In this document: one piece after another, positions 28,701 to 35,325 of the stretch | Layout: every line of letters starts with the position of its first letter | Position numbering within the stretch: the stretch's first letter is position 1 | Assembly (NCBI GenBank): GCA_019637225.1 | Contig: JAHBWC010000020.1 | Location: 1 to 64,000, forward strand | DNA length: 64,000 bases | Origin: Labilithrix sp. | GTDB lineage: Bacteria > Myxococcota_A > Polyangia > Polyangiales > Polyangiaceae | Reading direction: 5' to 3' | Notes under the pieces: model-generated | Told to the model about the DNA's origin: nothing | What the model saw: the letters and a program-made list of their open reading frames with translations, nothing else | The model's database searches: none | Made by a program: the position numbers and the translations under genes

Positions 28701-29633
28701 ACGCCGCTCGAGAACCACCTCGGCGAGCTCTTCAGCATCGTCGACATCGCGTTCCCCGGTCTGCTCGGCGACGAGCCGTCGTTTCGCGAGATCTTCCGTC
28801 GGCCGATCGAGGCGCATCGCGACAAGGAGCAGCTCGCCACGCTGGGGCTGCTCGTCGGACCGTTCCTCCTCCGCCGGACGCGCGCGAGCGTCCTCGCCGA
28901 GCTCCCGCCGCGCGAGGAGATCACCGAGCAGATCGAGCTGAGCCTCCCGGAGCGGAAGCGCTACCTCGCGCTCCGCGACGAGTGCGCGAAGGCGCTGTCG
29001 AGGAAGCGCAGCCGGGCGACGCCGTCGCAGCTGAAGATCGCGCTCCTCGCCGCGCTGATGCGCCTCCGCCAGATGGCTTGCGACGTCGGCCTCGTCGATC
29101 CGGACTACGACGGACCGTCGACCAAGATCGCCCGCGTCGTCGAGCTCGTGCGCGAGCTCGCGGCGGAGGGCAACCGCGCGCTCGTCTTCAGCCAGTTCAC
29201 GCAGTTCCTCGACAAGGTCCGCGCGGCGCTGGCTTCGGCCTCGCTCCGCGTCGCGACCCTCACGGGCGAGACGCCGACGACCGAGCGCCGCGCGATCGTC
29301 GAGGCGTTCCAGGCCGGCGAGTACGACGTCTTCTGCGTCTCGCTGCTCGCGGGCGGGACGGGGCTCAACCTCACCAAGGCGAGCTACGTCATCCACCTGG
29401 ACCCCTGGTGGAACCCCGCGGTCGAGGAGCAGGCGACGGCGCGCGCGCATCGCATGGGGCAGACGAACCCGGTGACGGTCTACCGCCTGGTCGCGCGCGG
29501 GACGATCGAAGAGGCCGTGCTCGAGATGCACGCCGACAAGCGCGACCTCGCCTCGGCCGTGCTCGACGGGAAGGCGACGCCGAAGCCGATCTCGTCGGCC
29601 GAGCTCCTCGAGCTCCTCCGCTTCGGCGGCTGA
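25794..29633 (+). CDS. SWIM-domain SNF2-family DNA-dependent ATPase
   Basis: 1279 residues. The N-terminal SWIM zinc finger is complete (CSCPAYDRAGECKHI, Cys67, Cys69, Cys78, His80), a DNA- or protein-binding module. Residues about 100-790 form the large bacterial_SNF2 accessory region. The helicase core follows: DDMGLGKTVQ (Walker A, near 846), VDEAQY (motif II, near 939), LTGTPLENHLGELF (motif III), and the second lobe with FSQFTQFLDKV, LAGGTGLNLTKA, and HRMGQTNPVTVYRLVARGTIEE (motifs V and VI). This is the usual architecture of bacterial HepA/RapA-like translocases, which remodel protein-DNA complexes. It is free-standing; no nuclease or methylase neighbour suggests a defence system such as DISARM. 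The start ATGACG at 25794 is a modest choice. Confidence 0.92.
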   Translation: MTSADGVARILGSYRPHLLDRGRMYAAEGRVTELCEQDARVTAFVTGTARYEVVLHETPRGKTLTRCSCPAYDRAGECKHIAAVAWTVSLQHRARSASRVPLEPAPSLLRSVYSSGVFLSRLALYAGRALEHATEDYVPLTDWWWEAMHGSLPTSRALADVVLEHVPEIATTLDTLRAWRPPPSPLPSTTGFGDLYTKLASVYADHAEHAEVGSAPPGPLDARHPGFVLAYAPRRRVFEIREKASTLLRAPRFLAVTIALEPGERVAFEAGAFGDRVSTDAWDLFALRELLSALAARTDPTVQELARDLDRPMWDALLEHLVALQGTAAPAREWCFAVAPSRGHRVLELAAFSRDLRDAGDKRSAGRWKPQRFDALLAEGATDDEREIGRMMLRDPAPSGRGARATRAQVSFVALGTPLAHDVLRLLARHPRVTMCQTLRASPESDPPVEIVAGLLTMTLERARGDALTPRFRVNGEPLPAPLESLSGERGSLFRWRLDERRIVAIEVPAPLRPWVDLAMKLGDRLAFPLDAVPKLALATQPLTSAGLVELPRVALGDELPYEPAAALRVAWKTDGKDVEAVVEVMIKVHPRAPFAPAGGGAKLFTFAVGEERFFVERELTRELQIAGRTVDAIDVEGLAWERGVGVTDGVEPALALARWLDENPLGLAIEVKVGRPPTVRELPRNTNIVVRKTGSWLRLDGTLDLGGVKLTLGEMLEAARLAQRYVRAGDGVFLELSDDARAKLRPLATAARLAPAGVARGADGAEAPGALLHEGFGALLARAADLFGRVEAKGIDLDEYRRRFEGRDRRVRVPALESGALRDYQREGVAWMLSLAAWAPGCVLADDMGLGKTVQTAAVLKARAKRGPALIVAPASVSSNWVSELARFMPSLAVRWYNEDRTAPLGELGAGDVLIVSYGLLQRESATFREQHWATVVVDEAQYVKNIEAQRSDAVRSLPRDFTIALTGTPLENHLGELFSIVDIAFPGLLGDEPSFREIFRRPIEAHRDKEQLATLGLLVGPFLLRRTRASVLAELPPREEITEQIELSLPERKRYLALRDECAKALSRKRSRATPSQLKIALLAALMRLRQMACDVGLVDPDYDGPSTKIARVVELVRELAAEGNRALVFSQFTQFLDKVRAALASASLRVATLTGETPTTERRAIVEAFQAGEYDVFCVSLLAGGTGLNLTKASYVIHLDPWWNPAVEEQATARAHRMGQTNPVTVYRLVARGTIEEAVLEMHADKRDLASAVLDGKATPKPISSAELLELLRFGG

Positions 29634-29645
29634 CGTGCCTCGGGC

Positions 29646-29798
29646 ATGTCGAGTGCACCGAGCGGCGACACGGAGATCGTCATGGGACTCGTCGCCGACG
29701 CTCGAAGGAACGCGCCCTTCATCGGGGTCCTGTTCGCGATCGTGGTCATGGGCCTCGCGCTCGTCGTCGCGCTGCTCGCGCTCCTCGCGCGCATGTGA
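29646..29798 (+). CDS. Small single-pass membrane protein (50 residues)
   Basis: Starts at ATG 29646, 12 bases after the SNF2 gene. Twenty-five polar residues are followed by one hydrophobic helix (FIGVLFAIVVMGLALVVALL) and a terminal LLARM. No good ribosome site is seen, so coding is uncertain; the strong, isolated membrane helix and G/C-rich third positions argue for it. Function unknown. Confidence 0.45.
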   Translation: MSSAPSGDTEIVMGLVADARRNAPFIGVLFAIVVMGLALVVALLALLARM

Positions 29799-29942
29799 TC
29801 GCGACCGTGCACGAGCGCCCGCGCGGACCTCGATCGCGACGCGCGGTGGTCGCTCGTCGCCGAGTCGCCTGCGGCACCGGAGGCACGCCGCGCGGTCGAC
29901 CTGTGCGGAGCCGACCGCGCGGTGCTAGGTACAGGGTGAACG

Positions 29943-30347
29943 ATGAGCGACGTGACCGCGCCCCCCAGGTTCGTGCCGACCGAGAAGCAGCTCGCGCTGT
30001 TTCGTGCCGTCGAGGACATCCACGACCTCACGCAGGCCATCACCGTCTTGCTCGTCGACGAGAACGGGGAGCTCGTCGCGGTCTCGGGCGACGAGAACGA
30101 CGTCCCGGCGACGCTGCGCGCGGTGCTGAGCGGCAAGCAGCTCGCCGAGGCGGGGAGCGTTCGCGTGCTCCTCGAGGACGTCGACCTCGCCGGCGCGCCG
30201 GTGAACGTCACCGTCTACGACGTCGACGGGACGCACGTCCTCGCGATCTTCTTCGACGCCGAAGCCGACCTCGTCACGGTGCAGCAGGTAGGCAAGGAAG
30301 CTCGCGAAATGCTTGCGGAGATCCTCTCGGCGCCGCTCGCTTCGTGA
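29943..30347 (+). CDS. Roadblock/LC7-fold protein
   Basis: 134 residues forming one alpha/beta domain: helix VEDIHDLTQAITVLLVDENGELVAVSGDE, helix VPATLRAVLSGKQLA, then strands VRVLLEDVDLAGAPVNVTVYDVDGTHVLAIFFD and a final amphipathic helix. The pattern (helix, strand ITVLLVDENGELVAVSGDE, helix, three strands, helix) matches Roadblock/LC7 or profilin-like regulators such as MglB, the GTPase-activating partner of the MglA polarity GTPase of Myxococcus. There is no adjacent MglA-like GTPase, so the partner is unknown. It is cytoplasmic with no signal peptide. A 144-base spacer lies upstream; start ATG 29943. Confidence 0.75.
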   Translation: MSDVTAPPRFVPTEKQLALFRAVEDIHDLTQAITVLLVDENGELVAVSGDENDVPATLRAVLSGKQLAEAGSVRVLLEDVDLAGAPVNVTVYDVDGTHVLAIFFDAEADLVTVQQVGKEAREMLAEILSAPLAS

Positions 30348-30390
30348 GCCTCTCATAAAACGCGCGCCCGCGCCCCACTCAGGGGGCAAG

Positions 30391-31089
30391 ATGCGCTTCG
30401 GAGCTTTCCGGTTCGACCTTCGCGCGCGCGGGACCCGCGCCGTCTCGTCACTCGCGCCCCGGATCGGCGCCGCCCTCGCGCTCACCGCCGTCGTGGCGGC
30501 GTGCAGCGGCGGGGGCACGCCGTCCGGGCTCTTCGACCGTCCTTCGGGGAGCTGCGCGCCCGGCGAGGTCTGCGAGGGGAGCTCCGGCGCGAGCGCGGGT
30601 TCCGACGCCGATCCCGACGAGCGCGATCCGGACGGGAGCGACTCGGAGACGCCCTCGCCGGGGACGCCGAGCGCCGACGCCGGTGAGCCGTGCCGGCGCG
30701 ACGCGGAGTGCGCGAACGGTCTCTGCAACCTCCGGCTCGATCGCTGCGCCGGTCCCGGCGTCGACGGCACGCCCTGCAGCCGCGACTCGGAGTGCGCGAA
30801 CGGTCTCTGTAACCTCCGCCTGCACCAGTGCTCCGCGAGCGGCGCCAACGGCATGGCCTGCAGCCGCGACTCGGAGTGCGCGAACGGTCTCTGCAACCTT
30901 CGCCTCCACCAGTGCGCCGAGCGGGGAGCTCTCGGCGCAACGTGCAGTCGTGACTCCGAGTGCAAGCAGGCGCTCTGTAACCTCAGGCTCCACGAGTGCG
31001 CCGTCCGTCAGGCGGCGGGCGGCTCGTGCAGCCGCGACTCGGAGTGCGCCTCGAACCTGTGCAACACGGCGACCCGCCGCTGCCAGTGA
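30391..31089 (+). CDS. Lipoprotein with five tandem Cys-rich (Dickkopf-like) repeats
   Basis: 232 residues. Lipobox VVAAC near residue 35, then an acidic Ser/Gly/Asp linker (60-105). The C-terminal half is five units of about 25 residues around the core CSRDSECANGLCNLRLHQC, each with four Cys, which would make two disulphides per unit. This is the bacterial "Dickkopf N-terminal Cys-rich" pattern that occurs in exported myxobacterial proteins. The DNA repeat unit is highly conserved, which shows recent tandem expansion. Role unknown: surface contact or a stable spacer is plausible. Chosen start ATG 30391; the upstream open frame is a shadow of the Roadblock gene. A 22-base-period direct repeat overlaps the stop codon. 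Confidence 0.8.
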   Translation: MRFGAFRFDLRARGTRAVSSLAPRIGAALALTAVVAACSGGGTPSGLFDRPSGSCAPGEVCEGSSGASAGSDADPDERDPDGSDSETPSPGTPSADAGEPCRRDAECANGLCNLRLDRCAGPGVDGTPCSRDSECANGLCNLRLHQCSASGANGMACSRDSECANGLCNLRLHQCAERGALGATCSRDSECKQALCNLRLHECAVRQAAGGSCSRDSECASNLCNTATRRCQ

Positions 31090-31125
31090 CGTCGCGCGCC
31101 GCTGCGCGTGACGTCGCGCGCCGCT
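31086..31125. repeat. Duplicated 18-base block at a convergent gene end
   Basis: GTGACGTCGCGCGCCGCT occurs at 31086-31103 and 31108-31125. The first copy contains the TGA stop of the Cys-rich lipoprotein; the second reaches the stop of the MCE gene on the opposite strand. Confidence 0.85.
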
Positions 31126-32596
31126 AACGCCCGGTCGTGGCGCCGCCGGCGAACGGCAGGATCGTCTTCAGGTCTTCGTCGGTGAAGCGGAGCTGCAGGC
31201 CGAGGAAGTAGTCGCGGCGGTTGCCGAGGAAGACGTGGTCGATGCCGCCGATGAGCCAGAGGCGGCGGATGAACTCGTAGCCGACCCAGAGGCGATAGCG
31301 CGGGCGGATCTCCTCGCCGAAGCCGAAGAGGTCCTGGACGATCTCGAAGCGGTTCGACAGGAGGTGCGTGTCGAGGCCGATGCCGCCGGTCGACTCCTTG
31401 ATGCCGAAGCGCCCCGTGAAGGGGCCGATGCGGCGAGCGAACTGCAGGCTGAAGCGGAACGCGTCCGTCGTCGTCGTCGTGACGGTGCGGTAGTGCGCCG
31501 GATCGTTCGGGTTCGTCGTGTCGACGTCGGTCTGCGTGAAGCTCGTCTTTCCGCGCGGATCGTTGATGAGCTCGACGAGGTAGTACTTGTCCTCGCGCGG
31601 CTGCAGGCGGAGCTCGACGTAGCTCTTCACCGTGTTCGCGAGGAAGTTGTAGTCGCTGCGGAGGCCGACGATCGCCTGGAGCCGCCGGAGGCTGTCGACG
31701 TAGTCGTTGACGCCCTCGGCGACGCCCTGCACTTCGTTGATCAGCGCCTCGTCCTTCGTGAGCTTGCCGATCGTGCCCTCGCCGCGGTCGATGCGGCCGG
31801 CGACGTTGTCGACGTGGCCGAGCGCGCTCTCGAGGCTCTTCGACGCCCGGTTGACGCGCTCGATCGTCTGCCGGAGCTCGCCCGACTCGCCGTCCTTGCC
31901 GCCCTGCGCGGCCATCATCTGCTTCACGTCCTCGGTGATGACCTTGATGTTGAGGAGGATCTGCTGGAGCTCGGGCCCGCCCTTGGCGGTGATGCGGTCG
32001 ATGTTCTCGAGCGTGTCCTTGATGACGACGCGGTTCTCGCGGACCGTCAGGTTGATCGCCTCGGTGGCGTCGGCGAGGTTCTGCAGGATCGCGCTGATGT
32101 TCTTGCCGCCCTGATCCGAGCCGACCGAGTTCGCGAGCTGCTGGGCGACCTTCTCGATCAGCTCGGCGATGCGCGAGACCTGCGCCTTGATGTCCTCGAC
32201 CGACGCGTTGTCGGGCATCGTCTCGATCTCGTCGCCGTTCGTCTTGTTCGGCTCGCCGACGCCTTCGCTGAGGACGATGACGTTCTCGCCGAGCAGCGAC
32301 GCGCTCTTCACGCCGAGCCGCGCCGTCTGGTGCAGCGTGACGTCGCCGTTCACGCGCACGTCGATGCGCGCCTTGCCGTTCTCGAGGCGGATGTCCTCGA
32401 CGGATCCGACCGGGATGCCGGCGATGGTGACGCGCGAGTGCTTCGCGATTCCGCTCGCGTCCTTCAGGTACGCGTGGACGACGTAGCCGCCCCCGCGGCC
32501 CGTCTCCCTGTGGATGGTGCGATAGACCAGTAGGCCCGCCCCCGCCGTGACGACGACGAAGAGGCCGATCTTGGCCGCCTGCGAGAACTTCGCCAT
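31124..32596 (-). CDS. MCE (MlaD-type) protein with a likely C-terminal outer-membrane beta-barrel
   Basis: About 490 residues. One N-terminal membrane helix (KIGLFVVVTAGAGLLVY) is followed by the MCE domain (about 32-110: VVHAYLKDASGIAKHSRVTIAGIPVG then LLGENVIVLSEG). MCE proteins form hexameric rings that carry lipids between membranes. Residues about 130-300 are a long amphipathic helical region. The last 180 residues switch to alternating hydrophobic/aromatic beta strands (KYYLVELINDP, AFRFSLQFARRIG, YRLWVGYEFIRRLWLIGG, DYFLGLQLRFTDEDL), typical of an outer-membrane barrel. No permease or ATPase gene is adjacent. ATG 32596 follows GGAGG almost directly; TTG 32632 is a less likely start. 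Confidence 0.87.
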   Translation of the reverse strand: MAKFSQAAKIGLFVVVTAGAGLLVYRTIHRETGRGGGYVVHAYLKDASGIAKHSRVTIAGIPVGSVEDIRLENGKARIDVRVNGDVTLHQTARLGVKSASLLGENVIVLSEGVGEPNKTNGDEIETMPDNASVEDIKAQVSRIAELIEKVAQQLANSVGSDQGGKNISAILQNLADATEAINLTVRENRVVIKDTLENIDRITAKGGPELQQILLNIKVITEDVKQMMAAQGGKDGESGELRQTIERVNRASKSLESALGHVDNVAGRIDRGEGTIGKLTKDEALINEVQGVAEGVNDYVDSLRRLQAIVGLRSDYNFLANTVKSYVELRLQPREDKYYLVELINDPRGKTSFTQTDVDTTNPNDPAHYRTVTTTTTDAFRFSLQFARRIGPFTGRFGIKESTGGIGLDTHLLSNRFEIVQDLFGFGEEIRPRYRLWVGYEFIRRLWLIGGIDHVFLGNRRDYFLGLQLRFTDEDLKTILPFAGGATTGR

Positions 32597-32723
32597 CCTC
32601 CGAGAAGAGGAGGCTAGTCGCTTCTCACCCAAACTTCACGGGCAAAGGGAGGACTCCCCTTGCCCGTGAACCACCCGCAGTCGGGGTAGACTCCCCGCGG
32701 CCGATGCGGTGTAGTCGGCGCTC

Positions 32724-33062
32724 ATGAGCACTCCCTGCGCCCATCGTTTCGGCAAAGTCACGCGACACCCCACGCGCGGGACCGAGATCGGGAGCGGCAC
32801 CTGCCTCGATTGCAAGACGCGCCTGTGCGTGCACGACTTTCTCGACAAGCGGAATCGTGCAGCCCTGGTCATGTATCGATTCACGCACCCGCTCTCGGGC
32901 CCAGCCGTCTCCGGTTGCGTGATCTGCCAGGGCAGCCCACGCGCGAACACCTTCGAGCAGCAACGAATTCTACCGTGGTTCGATGGTGCGGGCCCGCCCC
33001 TGCCCGCCGGCTGGTACTTCGCCGGCAACCTCAAAGCCGCGGACGACGACGCGACGACCTGA
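32724..33062 (+). CDS. Unknown small Cys-containing protein
   Basis: 112 residues, family not recognised. Cys/His spacing suggests a metal-binding turn: CAHRF near the start, CLDCKTRLCVHDF at about 28-40 and GCVICQG at about 65-71. Composition is less G/C-biased than its neighbours. It sits 14 bases from the convergent FAD-dependent dehydrogenase and forms, with the gene at 34,695, a pair of unknowns flanking it. A minus-strand frame also runs through here, but the plus-strand version has the better ordered residues. Start ATG 32724 is inferred. Confidence 0.5.
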   Translation: MSTPCAHRFGKVTRHPTRGTEIGSGTCLDCKTRLCVHDFLDKRNRAALVMYRFTHPLSGPAVSGCVICQGSPRANTFEQQRILPWFDGAGPPLPAGWYFAGNLKAADDDATT

Positions 33063-33076
33063 CGGCGCCGAGGCGG

Positions 33077-34654
33077 TCAGGCTGGGTAGAGGGCGGCGAG
33101 GCGCTCGACGACGCGTTCGCCGTCCATCGCCGCGGAGACGATGCCCCCCGCGTAGCCGGCGCCTTCGCCGCAAGGAAAGAGCCCATGCACCGCTGGATGC
33201 TCGAGCGTATCGGGACGACGCGGAATGCGGACCGGAGAGGACGTGCGCGACTCGACCGCGATCACGACCGCTTCGTTGGTGTAGTAGCCGCGCATGCGAC
33301 GGCCGAAGACCTGGAGGGCCTGCTGAAGCCGCTCCGCGATCTCCGGCGGGAGGAGCCGGTCGACGCGCGCGGAGGCGAGGCCCGGCGGATAGCTCGACGA
33401 GGGCAAATCGCTCGAGAGGCGGCCTTCGCAGAAATCGACGAGGCGCTGGCCCGGCGCGGCCTGCGTCTTGCCGCCCGCCTCCCATGCTGCGCGCTCGACC
33501 GATCGTTGATATTCGACGCCGGAGAGCGGTCCGCCGTCGCCCACGGGCCCCCGAACTTCGACCACGACTCCCGAGTTCGCAAGTGGGTTATTGCGTTTGC
33601 TTGGGCTCCATCCGTTCGTCACGACTTCGCCCGGAGCCGTCGCGCACGGGGCGACGATGCCACCAGGACACATGCAGAACGTATAAACGCCCAGTCCCTC
33701 GACCTGCGCTACTTCGGAATAGCTCGCGGGCGGCAAGAACTCGCCGCGATCTGTCATGCGATAACGCGCCTGATCGATCAAGGCCTGTGGATGCTCGACG
33801 CGAACGCCTAGCGCGAAGTCCTTACGCTCGATCGCGATCCCCTGCGCGAAGAACATCTCGAAGATGTCGCGCGCCGAGTGGCCGGTGGCGAGAACCACGC
33901 GCGTTGCGTCGATCGTCGTGCCGTCTCGAAGCGACACCCCCGTGAGCTGACCGTCCTTCACGACGAGTCCGGTCACGCGCGCGCCGAAGCGCACGTCGCC
34001 GCCCGCGCGCAGGATCGCTTCGCGCATCGACGTGATGATGCCCGGCAGCTTGTTCGTGCCGATGTGCGGGTGGGCGTCGACGAGGATCGCCGGGCTCGCG
34101 CCATGGGCGACGAAGGTCGCGAGCACGCGCGCGATGTCCTCACGCTTACCGCTCCGCGTGTAGAGCTTCCCGTCGCTGTACGTGCCGGCACCGCCCTCGC
34201 CGAAGCAGTAATTGCTATCGGGATCGACGACGCCACGTTGGGTGATGGCGGCGAGGTCGAGGCGGCGAGCGCGCACGTCCTTGCCTCGTTCGAGGACGAG
34301 GGGACAGAGGCCACGCTCGATCGCGCGAAGGGCCGCGAAGAGCCCCGCCGGTCCTGCGCCAATGATCACGACCGTGGGCTTGCCTTCGACGTTGGGCAGC
34401 GCGGGCGGCGTCGTGACGGGAGCCTCGAAGGGTCCGTCGGTAGAGATCTCGACGCGGAGCTGCATCCGGGGCTCGCGACCGCGTGCGTCGATCGAGCGCT
34501 TCACGATCCGGATGTCCTTCACCTCGGCTGGATCGAGGTTCGCCGCGCGCATGGCGGCGGCACGCACCTCCGCTTCGACGCTCGCCTTGGCCGGCGAGAG
34601 CACGACATCGACGGAGACGACCGCGTCTTTCCTCACGCCCTCGAGTCTAGTCAC
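33077..34654 (-). CDS. FAD-dependent dehydrogenase of the COG2509 type
   Basis: About 525 residues. A short N-terminal domain (1-90, with a conserved EVKDIRIVKRSIDAR) precedes the dinucleotide-binding fold: TVVIIGAGPAGLFAALRAIERG (GxGxxG, about 95-116). Then come FGEGGAGTYSDGKLYTR, the substrate/FAD region HIGTNKLPGIITSMREAI, VVLATGHSARDIF, and the C-terminal FPCGEGAGYAGGIVSAAMDGERV, which ties FAD. This matches the "uncharacterised FAD-dependent dehydrogenase" family (COG2509); substrate unknown. A GTG at 34654 is used; a second GTG six codons later is equally possible. The region is less G/C-rich near 33,550-33,800, hinting at a transferred segment. Confidence 0.85.
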   Translation of the reverse strand: MTRLEGVRKDAVVSVDVVLSPAKASVEAEVRAAAMRAANLDPAEVKDIRIVKRSIDARGREPRMQLRVEISTDGPFEAPVTTPPALPNVEGKPTVVIIGAGPAGLFAALRAIERGLCPLVLERGKDVRARRLDLAAITQRGVVDPDSNYCFGEGGAGTYSDGKLYTRSGKREDIARVLATFVAHGASPAILVDAHPHIGTNKLPGIITSMREAILRAGGDVRFGARVTGLVVKDGQLTGVSLRDGTTIDATRVVLATGHSARDIFEMFFAQGIAIERKDFALGVRVEHPQALIDQARYRMTDRGEFLPPASYSEVAQVEGLGVYTFCMCPGGIVAPCATAPGEVVTNGWSPSKRNNPLANSGVVVEVRGPVGDGGPLSGVEYQRSVERAAWEAGGKTQAAPGQRLVDFCEGRLSSDLPSSSYPPGLASARVDRLLPPEIAERLQQALQVFGRRMRGYYTNEAVVIAVESRTSSPVRIPRRPDTLEHPAVHGLFPCGEGAGYAGGIVSAAMDGERVVERLAALYPA

Positions 34655-34694
34655 ACTTGCGTGAAGGATGGACGGCGTCTAGTAAGTTTGCGAC

Positions 34695-35207
34695 TTGGAC
34701 CGGAATCGCACCCCTTGTTGCCTCGACCCCAAGACGCGCGTGCCATGCGGCACGCGCTGGGCGGAGCTCCGCAAGTGGGCGTGCATCTCCACTGGCAAGG
34801 GCGTCAGCCTCGTCACGCTCACCGGGACCGCGCAGGGGAATGCGCCGTTCTTCGCGCAGCCCGTGGGCTACGACGGCCGCACCTTCATGATCGGCTTCGA
34901 CCACGGCTGCGACACGGAGAAGCTCCTCCATGACGTGTGTCACTGGCTCGTCGCCCCCAAGGAGCGGCGCGGCCGGATGAACTTCGGGCTCGGGCCCGGC
35001 CCGACGACGGTCAGCGATCATGAGAGTGACAACGAAGAGGTCACGGTGATGCTCCTCGAAGGACTCCTCGCGCCTCTCTTCAAGCTCTCGCCGGACAAGA
35101 TCGCGAAGCCCGACTACAACGTCGCCGACAAACGAAACCTCGACTGGGACGCCTGCGCCGCGCGCGCGGAAGCGATCTTCGAGTCCGTTCGTCCAAGCGT
35201 TCCGTAG
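34695..35207 (+). CDS. Unknown protein
   Basis: Up to 170 residues from a TTG at 34695; the next in-frame starts are GTG 34740 and an internal ATG near residue 65. Family unknown. Residues 65-100 hold a His/Cys-rich stretch (FDHGCDTEKLLHDVCHWLVAP), followed by an acidic turn SDHESDNEEVTVMLLEGLLAPLF and a C-terminal DACAARAEAIFESV helix. His-Cys-His-Glu spacing could bind metal, but I have no family to support this. It is divergent from the FAD-dependent gene and convergent with the GH43 gene, with a hairpin between them. Coding probability moderate, start uncertain. Confidence 0.5.
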   Translation: MDRNRTPCCLDPKTRVPCGTRWAELRKWACISTGKGVSLVTLTGTAQGNAPFFAQPVGYDGRTFMIGFDHGCDTEKLLHDVCHWLVAPKERRGRMNFGLGPGPTTVSDHESDNEEVTVMLLEGLLAPLFKLSPDKIAKPDYNVADKRNLDWDACAARAEAIFESVRPSVP

Positions 35208-35274
35208 AGTCCTCCCGCGTTCGCTACCGGCCTCTCCGTCGACGTGGAGTCGCGGGCTCACGCCCACGCGCGCG

Positions 35275-35307
35275 TCTACCTGCCCGGAAGGACCGAGCAG
35301 GTAGACA
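35275..35307. terminator. Bidirectional hairpin between convergent genes
   Basis: Perfect ten-base inverted repeat GTCTACCTGC (35275-35284) and GCAGGTAGAC (35298-35307) with a 13-base loop. It sits between the stop codons of the unknown gene (35,207) and the GH43 gene (35,326). No U-tract. Confidence 0.6.
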
Positions 35308-35325
35308 GGCGACGGGGGGGCCGCC

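Noticed and set aside
25794-29633. Defence-type SNF2 system
   Set aside because: No nuclease, methylase or DISARM-like gene is adjacent; architecture fits ordinary SWIM-SNF2 helicases.
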